Source: Thiemannella venezuelensis
Lineage (GTDB): Bacteria > Actinomycetota > Actinomycetes > Streptosporangiales > Streptosporangiaceae
Direction: 5' to 3'
Length of the DNA: 64,000 nucleotides
NCBI RefSeq assembly: GCF_014203605.1
Contig: NZ_JACHJJ010000003.1
Location: forward strand, 124,001 to 188,000
Made by a program: the position numbers and the translations under genes. Each line of letters begins with the position of its first letter. The stretch's first letter is position 1. This document shows positions 25,281-34,437 of the stretch, piece after piece. The notes below the pieces were generated by a model. That model was not told the DNA's origin, did no database searches, and saw nothing but the letters and a program-made list of their open reading frames with translations.

Positions 25281-26024
25281 TTGGAGACTCCGCAGGCACC
25301 GTTCCGCGCCACCCTGGCCCGGTCGGTCCGGCTGCTCGGCGCCTTCCGCAAGGAGCAGAGCGACCCGGACTTCTTCTACGGCATGCTCGCCCGGGACACC
25401 GTCGCCCAGCTCGCCGTCCACGCCGAGCTGGACGGAGCGCTCGTCGCGGACGTCGGCGGCGGCCCCGGCTACTTCACCGACGTGCTGCGGGCGGTGGGCG
25501 CCCGGCCCGTCTGCGTGGACTGCGACGCCGGGGAGATGATGGCCCGCCAGGGCGCGGCCCCGGAGGGCGCGGTGCTCGGCAGCGCCCTGGACATCCCGCT
25601 GTCCACCGGGTCGGTGGACGTCTGCTTCTCCTCCAACGTCCTGGAGCACGTGCCGGACCCGTGGCGGATGGCCGACGAGATGGTCCGCGTCACCAGGCCC
25701 GGCGGCGTGGTCTACCTGTCCTTCACCAACTGGCTCTCCCCGTGGGGCGGCCACGAGACCTCCCCCTGGCACTACCTCGGCGGCCACCGGGCCGCCGCCC
25801 GCTACACCCGCCGGTACGGCAAGCCCCCCAAGAACGTGTACGGCACCAGCCTCTACCCCGTCTCCGTGGGAGCGGCGCTGCGCTGGGCGCGGCGGCGGCC
25901 GGACGTCGAGATCCTGGCCGCCCTGCCCCGCTACCACCCCCGCTGGGCCACCTGGGTCATCCGCGTCCCGGGGGTGCGCGAGATCGTGAGCTGGAACCTC
26001 CTGCTCATCCTGCGCCGCCGCTGA
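25281..26024 (+). CDS. SAM-dependent class I methyltransferase (Rv0224c-like)
   Basis: 247 residues from a TTG at 25281, chosen because GAGGAG lies 5 bases upstream; an ATG at 25236 would add 15 residues without a clear ribosome site. Methyltransf_11-type fold: motif I VADVGGGPGYFTDVL, acidic loop VCVDCDAGEM, motif II/IV SVDVCFSSNVLEHVPDPW and motif V/VI VRVTRPGGVVYLSFTNW. The C-terminal part (PWHYLGGHRAA, GTSLYPVSV) fits the Rv0224c subfamily. The last 20 bases overlap the end of the convergent GT-C gene. Probably modifies a lipid or sugar of the envelope glycan; the substrate is unknown. Confidence 0.85.
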   Translation: METPQAPFRATLARSVRLLGAFRKEQSDPDFFYGMLARDTVAQLAVHAELDGALVADVGGGPGYFTDVLRAVGARPVCVDCDAGEMMARQGAAPEGAVLGSALDIPLSTGSVDVCFSSNVLEHVPDPWRMADEMVRVTRPGGVVYLSFTNWLSPWGGHETSPWHYLGGHRAAARYTRRYGKPPKNVYGTSLYPVSVGAALRWARRRPDVEILAALPRYHPRWATWVIRVPGVREIVSWNLLLILRRR

Positions 26025-27864
26025 CCTCCTCCGGCAGGACCACGCCGAGCGTGACGGCCCGCAGGCAGGGCCGGACCGCCCCCTGGTCCACCGTGACGCG
26101 CATGTCCCCCCGGTAGACCGGGACCGGGAAGAACACCTGCCGGTGTCCCGGAGCCAGGACCAGCCGGGTGTCCGCCGAACCGGTCCGCACGGTGACGCCG
26201 ACGGGCTCGCGGACCTCGTAGTCGATCCTCACCACGTTCCCCGGCCCTTCGGCGCGCAGGCCGACGGTGAGCGCCCGGCCGCCGTCCAGGGGGAAGCACC
26301 GGGACCCCTCCTCGGGCACCGCGAACCCGCCGAAGATCCTCAACGGCCGGAGCCGTCCCTCCTCGTCGAAGGTGACGCCCCGGTAGGCCGGCCCCGGCCG
26401 CCGGAGCGCCTCCCGGTCCCGCTCCTCCACCCCGGGCGCCACCAGGAAGGAACTGAGCCGCATCTCCACCCCGTGCCAGGGGAACAGGATCCGGTCGGGG
26501 ACCAGGGTCGGATAGACCTGGGCGGTTCCGCGCAGCCGCGCCACCTCCGTGCGGGCGTTCGCGAAGTACCCGCGAGGGATCTCGTCCCCGACCAGCCCGA
26601 CGAAGGCCGCGGCCGAACCTGTCCCGGAGACCACGTAGCAGGCGGCGGCCGCCGCGGCCACCACCTGGTGCCCCGCGAACGGAGGGCGCCGCCACGGCAG
26701 GCCCTCCCCCCTCATCGGGATGAGGGCCAATGCCAGGCAGAGCGCCGTGACCGGGACCGAGTCGGCGATGTACCGGCTCTCGAACGCGTGCTCCGGGTAG
26801 ACCCGTGCCCGGGCCAGCAGTGTGATCAGCCCGTCGGCGAACACCACGAACCCGGCGGCGAGCGCCCATGCCCGCCAGACCCTCCGCCGGTGGCGGATCG
26901 TCACCGCGACCACCGCGGCGATGACCACCCACGCCAGCACCACCGTGACGAACGACGGCTCCACCACGGGCCCGATCGGCTCCCCGGCGGCCCAGCCGAC
27001 CGGACTGCCGGTGACCAGCAGCGGAACGGCCTGGACGAGGAACCAGAATCCGTAGTCGGCCGCCGCCGAGGGCCCGGGGAGCCCGAGCCCCATCGACCCC
27101 GAGGCGCCCAGCAGCGAAAGGTAGAACGCGCTGTAACCCGCGAGAAGGAGCAGATGCGCCGCCCAGAGCCACCAGAAGCGGCGCAGCGCCTCGCCGATGC
27201 CCGTCAGCCAGCCCCTGTCGATCAGGAACCAGGCCGTCACCGCGAAGAGCACCACCGGTATGAACACGGCCTTCTCGAAGAAGACCAGACCCGCCAGCGT
27301 CCAGGCCAGAGTGGCGAACCCGTGCCGGACCCCCCGGCCCGCGGCCAGCCGTACCATCGAGCACAGCGCCATGCAGAGCGCGATCTGAAGCGGGACGATG
27401 TTGATCGCCGCCGCCATCCACGTGACCGTCTGGATCGTCGCGGGGGCGAAGAGCGACACGGCCAGCGGGACGAGCACCAGCCAGCGCCGCCCGAACAGCA
27501 GCAGCATCAGCCGGAAGAACGCAAGGCCCGCGCCCACGTGGAGCAGCAGGATCATGACCGACGCCAGCATCCAGCCGTGGGCGTGGATCCTCGTGATCAC
27601 CCACACGAGGGCGTACCCGCCGGGCATCAGGTGCCCGATGTGCACGCGGGTGAGGAAGTCCCAGTCCAGCGGCCGCTCGGCGGCGAACGCCGTGAAGATC
27701 AGATCGTCCTCGAAGAAGTACGACTCCCCCAGCGCGACGGCCTTGAGCACGGTCACCAGGGCGATCAGGGCGACCCCCGCGACGACGACCCCGCTCCGCC
27801 TGAGGACGGGGTGCGCGGTCCACCTGGGCAGCCTCAGCTCGATCTCGACCGGCCCGCCGTTCAC
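26005..27864 (-). CDS. GT-C-like polytopic membrane protein, copy b
   Basis: 619 residues from a GTG at 27864 that overlaps the stop of the DUF3068 gene (GTGA), so it is coupled to it. Multi-helix N-terminal part with GESYFFEDDLIFTAFAAE in the first outer loop and DFLTRVHIGHLMPGGYALVW, then a C-terminal extracytoplasmic domain ending CLRAVTLGVVLPEE. Paralogue of the 23279-25183 protein. It is the last gene of the operon GT4 > aftD > DUF3068 > GT-C. A transferase adding sugars to an arabinan-like polymer is likely from context, but the family has no characterised member that I can name. Confidence 0.75.
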   Translation of the reverse strand: MNGGPVEIELRLPRWTAHPVLRRSGVVVAGVALIALVTVLKAVALGESYFFEDDLIFTAFAAERPLDWDFLTRVHIGHLMPGGYALVWVITRIHAHGWMLASVMILLLHVGAGLAFFRLMLLLFGRRWLVLVPLAVSLFAPATIQTVTWMAAAINIVPLQIALCMALCSMVRLAAGRGVRHGFATLAWTLAGLVFFEKAVFIPVVLFAVTAWFLIDRGWLTGIGEALRRFWWLWAAHLLLLAGYSAFYLSLLGASGSMGLGLPGPSAAADYGFWFLVQAVPLLVTGSPVGWAAGEPIGPVVEPSFVTVVLAWVVIAAVVAVTIRHRRRVWRAWALAAGFVVFADGLITLLARARVYPEHAFESRYIADSVPVTALCLALALIPMRGEGLPWRRPPFAGHQVVAAAAAACYVVSGTGSAAAFVGLVGDEIPRGYFANARTEVARLRGTAQVYPTLVPDRILFPWHGVEMRLSSFLVAPGVEERDREALRRPGPAYRGVTFDEEGRLRPLRIFGGFAVPEEGSRCFPLDGGRALTVGLRAEGPGNVVRIDYEVREPVGVTVRTGSADTRLVLAPGHRQVFFPVPVYRGDMRVTVDQGAVRPCLRAVTLGVVLPEEVSGGAG

Positions 27865-28838
27865 ACGGCCTCCATCTCCATCTCCATCTCCGGCTCCGGC
27901 ACCGGCGTCGTCCGCCCCCCGGATCCCGCCCTGCGCTGCCTTACGGCGAGCAGGCACAGCGCGGCTCCCAGCACGAGGAACGCCCCCGGCATCACGTCCC
28001 GGACGACGAGCGCCCACCGGGCGAAGCTCCGTGCCTCGGCGGCCCTGACCACGACGTCCTCGCGGGACATGACCAGGTCGGCCCGGAGGCTCACCATGCG
28101 CTCCACGCCGTCGACGGTGCGCAGGACCTGCCGGTGCCGCTCCTCGGTCTTCACCGTCAGGCCGCTCTCCGGCTCCACCCAGAGCGTGCGGGTCACCTCG
28201 GCGTACCGGGAGACGCCGACGGTGCGTCGCTCGGGCAGTCCCAGGACCCGCCCGGGGAACTCCCCGGCCACGTCCTCGACCTTGATCGGGCCCGCGGTGT
28301 AGCCGTAGCGGTAGGTCCGGACGCCCTCGACCTCCTCCTCCCGCTCGAACCGGAGGAGGGCCGCCCGGCGCAGCACCGTGTCGTACATCGGATAGGCACG
28401 CGGCTCGGCGCGGAAGGGCAGCCGGAACGCCAGGCCCGACTGCCACGCGTGGCGGTTCTCGTCGACGTACTGCCCGCAGCAGCCGACCGCCGTCCCGGTC
28501 CTGCGGTCGAAGGCGGTCCGCCGCTCGTGGTAGTCGATCCGCCTGCCCTCGGCGGTGGCGAGCGAGGTGAACTCCACCCACACCGCGGTGTTCTCGTCTC
28601 CCGCGGCGGTGTCACCGCTGAGCGTCGTCGTGGACACGAGCGGGACGCCGGTCCGGGAGACGAGCGTGCCGGTGTCGAAGTAGGCGCCCGCCGCCGTGGC
28701 CATGCGGTGGGTCCGCTTCTGCTCCAGCGGCAGCACCAGGACGCTCTCGTAGACCTGGAAGCGGAGCAGCCCCGCGAAGGTGAGGAAGAAGACGCCCGCC
28801 GCCAGGGCGGCCGCCCAGGGGATCCGGAGCCTGGTCAC
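27861..28838 (-). CDS. DUF3068 (PorA-family, PgfA-like) membrane protein, copy 2
   Basis: 325 residues starting with GTG at 28838, overlapping the aftD stop by GTGA; its own stop overlaps the next start by GTGA. One helix near each end around an outer domain. DYHERRTAFDRRTGTAVGCCGQYV carries the same RRxAF-x-TG-CC signature as copy 1. The C-terminal tail has an EMEMEMEAV repeat after the second helix, so a cytoplasmic acidic tag. Sandwiched between aftD and a GT-C protein, it fits the role proposed for mycobacterial relatives in lipoglycan or envelope polymer assembly. Confidence 0.85.
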   Translation of the reverse strand: MTRLRIPWAAALAAGVFFLTFAGLLRFQVYESVLVLPLEQKRTHRMATAAGAYFDTGTLVSRTGVPLVSTTTLSGDTAAGDENTAVWVEFTSLATAEGRRIDYHERRTAFDRRTGTAVGCCGQYVDENRHAWQSGLAFRLPFRAEPRAYPMYDTVLRRAALLRFEREEEVEGVRTYRYGYTAGPIKVEDVAGEFPGRVLGLPERRTVGVSRYAEVTRTLWVEPESGLTVKTEERHRQVLRTVDGVERMVSLRADLVMSREDVVVRAAEARSFARWALVVRDVMPGAFLVLGAALCLLAVRQRRAGSGGRTTPVPEPEMEMEMEAV

Positions 28839-31800
28839 GGGGCCACCGCCGCCATCTCCCGCCGCCGTTCGAGGACGGGGGTCTCCGGCTCCGCGGGGGT
28901 GCTCCCGCGTCCGGGGACCGCCGCCAGCAACCCGGCGACCGCGACGAGGCAGAGTACCTGGACGACGATCTCGGCGGATGCGCTTCCCGCGGGAAGGCCG
29001 AGCGTCCGGCCCGCCAGGGGCACCAGCCCGGCCAGACCGAGCGGGACCGCGAACGACCACGGCGCGGTCACCGCGCCCGCCAGGCCGGGGAGCAGGCCGC
29101 CGCGCGCGTGCCGGGCCTGGGCGACCGCCTCCAGCCAGGCGTACAGGGCCAGCGCCCCGCACACGATCGCGGCTCCTGCGAAACCTCCGGTCCACAGCCC
29201 CGCCACCGGGGCGAGCGGCCAGACCCAGGCAGCGCGGATCGCGGCCGGAGCCGTACCCGCCGGGCGCCGCGCCGTGCGGCGGGCGGGGACGCAGGCCGCG
29301 GCAGCCACCAGGAGCACCAGGGCGAGTCCGCCGAGCAGCGCCGCCCGGTACATGGAGTCGGGCTCGTACCGCAAGGTCACGAGGCCCGTCACCGCCGGCA
29401 CCTCCCAGGCCTGCCGCCAGCCGTCCAGCCGGGCCGGGATCAGCTCCCGGCCGTTCAGGTAGGCCTTCCAGCCGCGGTTGTGGTTCTCGTTGACCACCAG
29501 GTAGGAGGGCTCCGACGTGGCGATCCGCACCCGCCGTTCCGCCGGCCCCCACGTCTCGGCGCGGGCCGGGAGGGCGCGCGCTCCGGCGGCCGGATCCGCC
29601 GGCGGGCGCAGCAGCATCGACTCGATCCGGAAGGCGTCGAGGAAGCCGGCGCCCACCCGTGCCGCGCCGGCCGCCAGCTCGACCGGCTCGCAGGAGCGGT
29701 AGCCGAGCGGGCGGCCGCCGACCACGTCCCCCAGCGTGCCGTCCACGATCTCGGTGGGGACGGTGTTGCCGTTCACGACGAGCGAAGGCCCGTACCCGCA
29801 GGGCAGCCGGAGCGGGTACGAGTCCAGTGAAGCGAGCGGCTCGACCCCCGGGATGCCGATCTCCGCCACCTCGATCGGCCGCGAGGCGGAGGCGGTGAAG
29901 GTGATCTCCAGCCGGTCGGTCCGCAGGGGGGTGAAGGCGATCCGGTCGTCCGGGCCGATCCACCCCCGCACGGTACGGCCGCCGCCCCGCACGGTCACCC
30001 TGACCGGCGGCTGGCCCAGGTAGGAGTCGGGGAAGATCACCTGGAGCCGGGAGACCGTCGTCCTCCTTCCGAGCTCGACGGTCAGGGTGGGGTTCGGGTC
30101 GGCGGTGTTGGCGTACCAGAGCGTGCCCAGGTCGCCGTCCATCGCCGAACGGCCGATCACCGCCGGATGGTCGGTGGCCGTGGAGGAAGCCGCGATCTTC
30201 GGGAAGACGCGCGGCAGGGTGGTGAGCCGCCGGGCCGAGACCGGGTCGGTCAGCGTGGCCCGCCCCGTGATGAGGCGCGCTCCGCCGGTCCTGACGGTGA
30301 ACTCGCGGTCGAACCCGAACCCGTCCTCCCCCTGGATCTCCAGGTACGGCGAGCAGGTCCACGTCCGGGATCCGTGCACGCAGGCGGGCGCGGTCCCCTG
30401 GCGGGTGAGCAGCACCGCGCCGGGGTCGGACTCGCCCTGGGCGGGGACCACGATCCGGCGGGCCGCCTTCACCCCGGGGACGGTCACCTCGGCGATCCCG
30501 ACGCGGTTGCCGAACGCCGTCCTCGCGCCGCCCGCCAGCTTGGTCACCCGGATTCTCAGCCAGGAGCTCTTGCCCGCCGGCGGGGCGACGGACTGCGGAG
30601 CGATCGTCTCGCTCACCGCGACCCGCCGCGTTCCCGCCGCCGTCTCCAAGGAGACCTCCGACACCGGCGGTCCGGCCGACTGCTCGAACGCCACCGTGAT
30701 CCGCGGCACCTCGATGCTCTCGACGAAGCGCACCTCCAGCCACTGGCCGACCGCGCCGCTCCAGCCGTCGGAGCGCCAGCTCGTGCGCAGATCGCCGTCG
30801 AGCGCCGCGTACGGCTGCCGCCCGGGGTCGCGCCGATCCGCCGGCGCCGTGACGGACGACTCCGCGGAGGAGGCGACGACGTCCAGGATGCCGGAGTAGT
30901 CGGCCGTCGCGGTGGCGCGTTCCCAGGCGGGGTCGGTCAGGTCGGAGGGCGCGCCGCGCTCCAGGCGCTGGTCCTCGGTGAGCGTGTTCGAGGCGGAGCG
31001 GCGCACGTCGCCGAAGACGAGCTCGCGGCGGCGCAGCGTGTCCGTCACCACCGTGTTGCGGGGTGAGACGACGTCGGCCTCCGGCTCGTCGCCGAGCAGG
31101 GTGGCCCGGTCGTCGGTCAGCAGCCCTTCCTCCGCCAGGGCGAGCACGGCCTCCGGCGCCCCGGTCACCCGGAGCGTGCCCTCCCGGGGGACGGTGGCGG
31201 CCTGCGGCGCGGGATCGGGGACGGCGTAGATCTCCAGGGCGGGATACGGCTGGTCGAACCAGCCGGAGGCGGCGGGGCTGGAGGCGGACCCGACCTCCGG
31301 GCCGAAGGCGGCGACCCGGCGCAGGCCGGTGGACTCGTCGAGGGTCTCGTGCACCCGCGCGGGCCAGGCCGTGCCGAGCGTCTCACGGGCGAGGTCGTTG
31401 CGGACGAGCAGGTAGGTGACGCCGATGCGGCGCAGCGCGGAGGTGAGGCCCGGCGAGCCCCGGCCGGCGGCGAAGCGCTCGTCCACCGCCTGCAGCAGGC
31501 GCGCGAGGCCGGGCGAGCCCCACGGCACGTTGCTGTGGGCGGCCCAGCGCACGGTCAGCAGCGACTGCATGGGCTCGTCCATCGGACGCCCCCACGTGTA
31601 CTCGCCGCGGCGCGAGCCGGGCGCGGCGAGCACCATCCCGTCGCCGGTGTGCTCGTTGAGCCAGGCCGCCGCCTCCCGCCAGTAGCCGGGCAGCTCGGTG
31701 AAGCCCCCGGTGGGCGTGACCCCGGCGAAGGCCACCGGCGTCGCGGTGAGGAGGACCGCGCCGGAGGCCGCGGCCAGGACGGGCCTGCGCAGCCGGACCG

Positions 31801-32977
31801 GCGCCGCCAGCGGGAGCGCGGCCAGGCCGAGCGCGAGCGGGAGCCGTACCAGGGCGTCGAACTTGTGCAGGTTGCGGAAGGGGGCGAGCGGGCCGTCCAG
31901 CAGCGCCCGCACCTGCTCGGTCCAGGGGTGGGCCAGCGCGTCGGCGTGGCCGAAGGAGACGATCGCGATCCCGGCCAGGGCGCTGACGGCGAGGAAGGCC
32001 CGCTCGGGGGTGGCGCGGGCGGCGATGCCGGCGGCGCCGAGCCCTGCGGCGAGCGCGGTCGCCGCGATCAGCCGGGGATCGGCCGCCTGCTCGAACGCGG
32101 CGGGCAGCCACGCGCGGCCGTCCACCGCCAGGAACGAGATCCAGGTCGACGTGCCGCGCAGGATGTTGAGCAGCGAGGTGACCTGCGTGGTGGCGCTCGC
32201 GGTCTCGATGAACGGCAGGAAGGAGAAGATGTACTGGCCCATCACGAGCAGCGGGGCCAGCCACCACATCGAGACCGCTCCGACGCAGCCGAGCCACCAG
32301 GCCAGCAGCCTCCGCCTGCGCGGTCCCTTCCTCCGGGTGAGCAGGTACAGCAGGGGGACGACCAGCACCGCCAGCTCGGCCACCGCGTTGATGCCGCCGG
32401 CGAACACGAAGGCCAGCGCCGACAGCGCCGCCGCCCTGCGCGGGCCGGCGTCCCCCCGGGTACCGCGCACGAGCGGGAGCAGGATCCACGGCAGCACCGC
32501 GCTCGGCTGGAACTCCGAGGAGTTGATCCCGATCAGCGCGATCGCGTGCGGCGCCAGCGCGTAGGCGAGACCGGCCAGGAGCCGGGTGGCGGGTGTGCCG
32601 ATGCCCATCGCGCGGGCCAGGCGTTCCACACCGACGAAGGCGGCGCACAGCACCGCCGTCATCCACAGCCGCTGGACGCTCCACGGGGGCATGTCCAGCG
32701 CCTCGAACAGGGCGTAGAACGGCCCCATCGGGAAGAAGTAGCCGTGCGCCTGGTTCTGCAGGTGACCGAAGAACGCCCCGTCCCAGAGGTGGGCCGCCCG
32801 GGACAGGAAGCCCAGCGGGTTGAGCGCCATGTCGACCTTGGTCTCGGAGATGACCTGGCCGGGCGAGGTGTTGAACGCGATCGCCCCGAGCAGCAGGCAC
32901 CCAGCGAGCAGACGCAGCCGATGCCGCAGCCGGGTGGAGGCGGTATCCGTGCGGTCAGGGGTCAAAACGAGGCTCAA
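28835..32977 (-). CDS. aftD: Alpha-(1->3)-arabinofuranosyltransferase, AftD-like
   Basis: 1380 residues, the length of mycobacterial AftD (about 1400). The N-terminal GT-C membrane domain (1-550) has the first outer loop ISETKVDMALNPLGFL with the acidic residues that position the donor. Next come a DUF3367-type region and two discoidin/F5-8C-like carbohydrate-binding modules (about 710-820, VEVRFVESIEVPRITVAF; about 930-1060, LTVELGRRTTVSRLQVIF). The C-terminus has three or four helices. The enzyme transfers arabinofuranose from decaprenylphosphoryl-arabinose, the product of the DprE1/DprE2 pair encoded 10 kb away. The TTG start overlaps the GT4 stop (TTGA) and the stop overlaps the next start (GTGA). 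Confidence 0.88.
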   Translation of the reverse strand: MSLVLTPDRTDTASTRLRHRLRLLAGCLLLGAIAFNTSPGQVISETKVDMALNPLGFLSRAAHLWDGAFFGHLQNQAHGYFFPMGPFYALFEALDMPPWSVQRLWMTAVLCAAFVGVERLARAMGIGTPATRLLAGLAYALAPHAIALIGINSSEFQPSAVLPWILLPLVRGTRGDAGPRRAAALSALAFVFAGGINAVAELAVLVVPLLYLLTRRKGPRRRRLLAWWLGCVGAVSMWWLAPLLVMGQYIFSFLPFIETASATTQVTSLLNILRGTSTWISFLAVDGRAWLPAAFEQAADPRLIAATALAAGLGAAGIAARATPERAFLAVSALAGIAIVSFGHADALAHPWTEQVRALLDGPLAPFRNLHKFDALVRLPLALGLAALPLAAPVRLRRPVLAAASGAVLLTATPVAFAGVTPTGGFTELPGYWREAAAWLNEHTGDGMVLAAPGSRRGEYTWGRPMDEPMQSLLTVRWAAHSNVPWGSPGLARLLQAVDERFAAGRGSPGLTSALRRIGVTYLLVRNDLARETLGTAWPARVHETLDESTGLRRVAAFGPEVGSASSPAASGWFDQPYPALEIYAVPDPAPQAATVPREGTLRVTGAPEAVLALAEEGLLTDDRATLLGDEPEADVVSPRNTVVTDTLRRRELVFGDVRRSASNTLTEDQRLERGAPSDLTDPAWERATATADYSGILDVVASSAESSVTAPADRRDPGRQPYAALDGDLRTSWRSDGWSGAVGQWLEVRFVESIEVPRITVAFEQSAGPPVSEVSLETAAGTRRVAVSETIAPQSVAPPAGKSSWLRIRVTKLAGGARTAFGNRVGIAEVTVPGVKAARRIVVPAQGESDPGAVLLTRQGTAPACVHGSRTWTCSPYLEIQGEDGFGFDREFTVRTGGARLITGRATLTDPVSARRLTTLPRVFPKIAASSTATDHPAVIGRSAMDGDLGTLWYANTADPNPTLTVELGRRTTVSRLQVIFPDSYLGQPPVRVTVRGGGRTVRGWIGPDDRIAFTPLRTDRLEITFTASASRPIEVAEIGIPGVEPLASLDSYPLRLPCGYGPSLVVNGNTVPTEIVDGTLGDVVGGRPLGYRSCEPVELAAGAARVGAGFLDAFRIESMLLRPPADPAAGARALPARAETWGPAERRVRIATSEPSYLVVNENHNRGWKAYLNGRELIPARLDGWRQAWEVPAVTGLVTLRYEPDSMYRAALLGGLALVLLVAAAACVPARRTARRPAGTAPAAIRAAWVWPLAPVAGLWTGGFAGAAIVCGALALYAWLEAVAQARHARGGLLPGLAGAVTAPWSFAVPLGLAGLVPLAGRTLGLPAGSASAEIVVQVLCLVAVAGLLAAVPGRGSTPAEPETPVLERRREMAAVAP

Positions 32978-34278
32978 GTGGGGTCGGTCTCACCCACGGC
33001 GAGACGGAGGTCGGGGGTCCGGGTCAGCGAGCCACAGGCGCTCGCGGGCTGGCGGCGACGGTCGACCGCAGTGAGTTCTGCGGTGATTAGTCCGGTTATC
33101 GTAGCGCCGGTTCGTCCCCACGTGAACTCACCCGCCCAGGACCGGCAGGCCTGCTGGATCTCCGCCCGCCGCACCGGATCGGCCAGTTCCCCGATCGCCC
33201 GGTCCACCGTGCACGACAACGACTCGCCCTCGCGGACCAGCCAGCCCGTCACCCCGTCCCGGACCGAGTCGCGCAGCCCCGCCACGTCGTAGGCGACCGT
33301 GGGCACGCCGAAGGCCGCCGCCTCGATCACCGTCAGCCCCCAGCCCTCGAACTCCGAGGCGGTGACGTTCAGCAGGGCGGAGCCGAGCACGGCGTTCTTC
33401 TCCGGCTCGGAGAGGAAGCCGTGCAGGTGGACGCGGTCGGCGACGCCGGACCCCGCGGCGAACGCGGCCAGGAACTCCGACTCCGGGCCCCGGCCGACGA
33501 CGTGCACGTGCAGGCCGGGACGGCGCTCGCGCAGGTCGGCGGCGAGCGCGATCACCCGCTCGACCCGCTTGTGGCCGACCAGCCGGCCCAGGTAGACCAC
33601 GGCGGGGTCGCCGTCGGCGGCCTGCCGGGCCACCGGGCGGGCCGCGGAGCCGCCGTTGGGCACGACCTGGATCGGCGCCAGCCAGCGCAGGCGGGCGCGC
33701 AGGTCGTTCCTGGACGACTCGGAGACCGTGACCGTCGTGCACCGGCGGTAGAGCAGGCGGGCCACCGGCCCCTCGACGAAGCAGCCGATCCTGGCCAGCC
33801 AGGCGGGGAAGAACGCGTAGAACTGGCGGTCGTGCACGTGGTGCACGAGGCAGATGACCGGGGTACGGCGCCGCACGACGAGCGGGGAGAAGAACGGGAT
33901 GCCGTTCATCGAGTCGATGACGACGTCGAACGAGCGGCGGCGGAAGAGCAGCCAGAGCGGGACCAGCAGGTAGACGAGGTAGCGGTTGCCCATCCGGTGC
34001 AGCGCGATGCCGTCGAGGCGCTCGGAGGCGGCCTGGCCCGGCTCCCTGCTGGTCACGAAGTCCACCGTGGCGCCCTGGGCGAGGAGGTAGCGGCTGACCT
34101 GCCAGGCGTACTCCTCCGCGCCGCCCGCCACCGACTGCCGCGGCTCCCGGAAGTTCAGCACCGCCACCCGGACCCCGCGCAGCGGGGCCTCGGACACGCC
34201 CGCGGCCTCGACGCTCAGCCGGGGCCGGGGGGCCGGCGTGTGCGGTGCGGCGTCCGCCTTCCCACCGGTTAAGGCCAC
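32974..34278 (-). CDS. GT4-family glycosyltransferase (Rv0225-like)
   Basis: 434 residues from the GTG at 34278, preceded by AAGGAGAGATC; a longer frame from 34308 would lose this ribosome site. GT-B fold: N-terminal VAVLNFREPRQSVAGGAEEYAWQ (acceptor side), then VVYLGRLVGHKRVERVIALA, LHVHVVGRGPE and the E-x7-E motif SEFEGWGLTVIEAAAFGVPTVA. Soluble, so it acts at the cytoplasmic face with a nucleotide-sugar donor. First gene of the four-gene operon ending in the GT-C protein. The match to Rv0225 is by family and neighbourhood; the sugar is unknown. Confidence 0.88.
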   Translation of the reverse strand: MALTGGKADAAPHTPAPRPRLSVEAAGVSEAPLRGVRVAVLNFREPRQSVAGGAEEYAWQVSRYLLAQGATVDFVTSREPGQAASERLDGIALHRMGNRYLVYLLVPLWLLFRRRSFDVVIDSMNGIPFFSPLVVRRRTPVICLVHHVHDRQFYAFFPAWLARIGCFVEGPVARLLYRRCTTVTVSESSRNDLRARLRWLAPIQVVPNGGSAARPVARQAADGDPAVVYLGRLVGHKRVERVIALAADLRERRPGLHVHVVGRGPESEFLAAFAAGSGVADRVHLHGFLSEPEKNAVLGSALLNVTASEFEGWGLTVIEAAAFGVPTVAYDVAGLRDSVRDGVTGWLVREGESLSCTVDRAIGELADPVRRAEIQQACRSWAGEFTWGRTGATITGLITAELTAVDRRRQPASACGSLTRTPDLRLAVGETDPT

Positions 34279-34406
34279 GATCTCTCCTTCGCTTCGACGG
34301 CGGCGCATGCCTGGATCAGGGCATGGCGGAGCCTGCCCCGTGCTGTTCAGTGGTGTTCGGTGGTGCCGATCAGCGAGATCCGGCCGGGCACGACCGGTGG
34401 AGGAGC

Positions 34407-34437
34407 ATCCGGGGGGCCGTCAGCCGACCCCCCGGAT
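34407..34437 (-). terminator. Hairpin terminator after the DUF2613 gene
   Basis: ATCCGGGGGG (34407-34416) pairs with CCCCCCGGAT (34428-34437) around an 11-base loop. It reaches into the stop codon of the small gene read on the minus strand and separates it from the GT4 operon. Confidence 0.7.

Noticed and set aside
27861-30743. 960-codon frame joining DUF3068 copy 2 with upstream sequence
   Set aside because: The first 635 codons are out-of-frame aftD sequence; the real start is the GTG at 28838 in the GTGA overlap.
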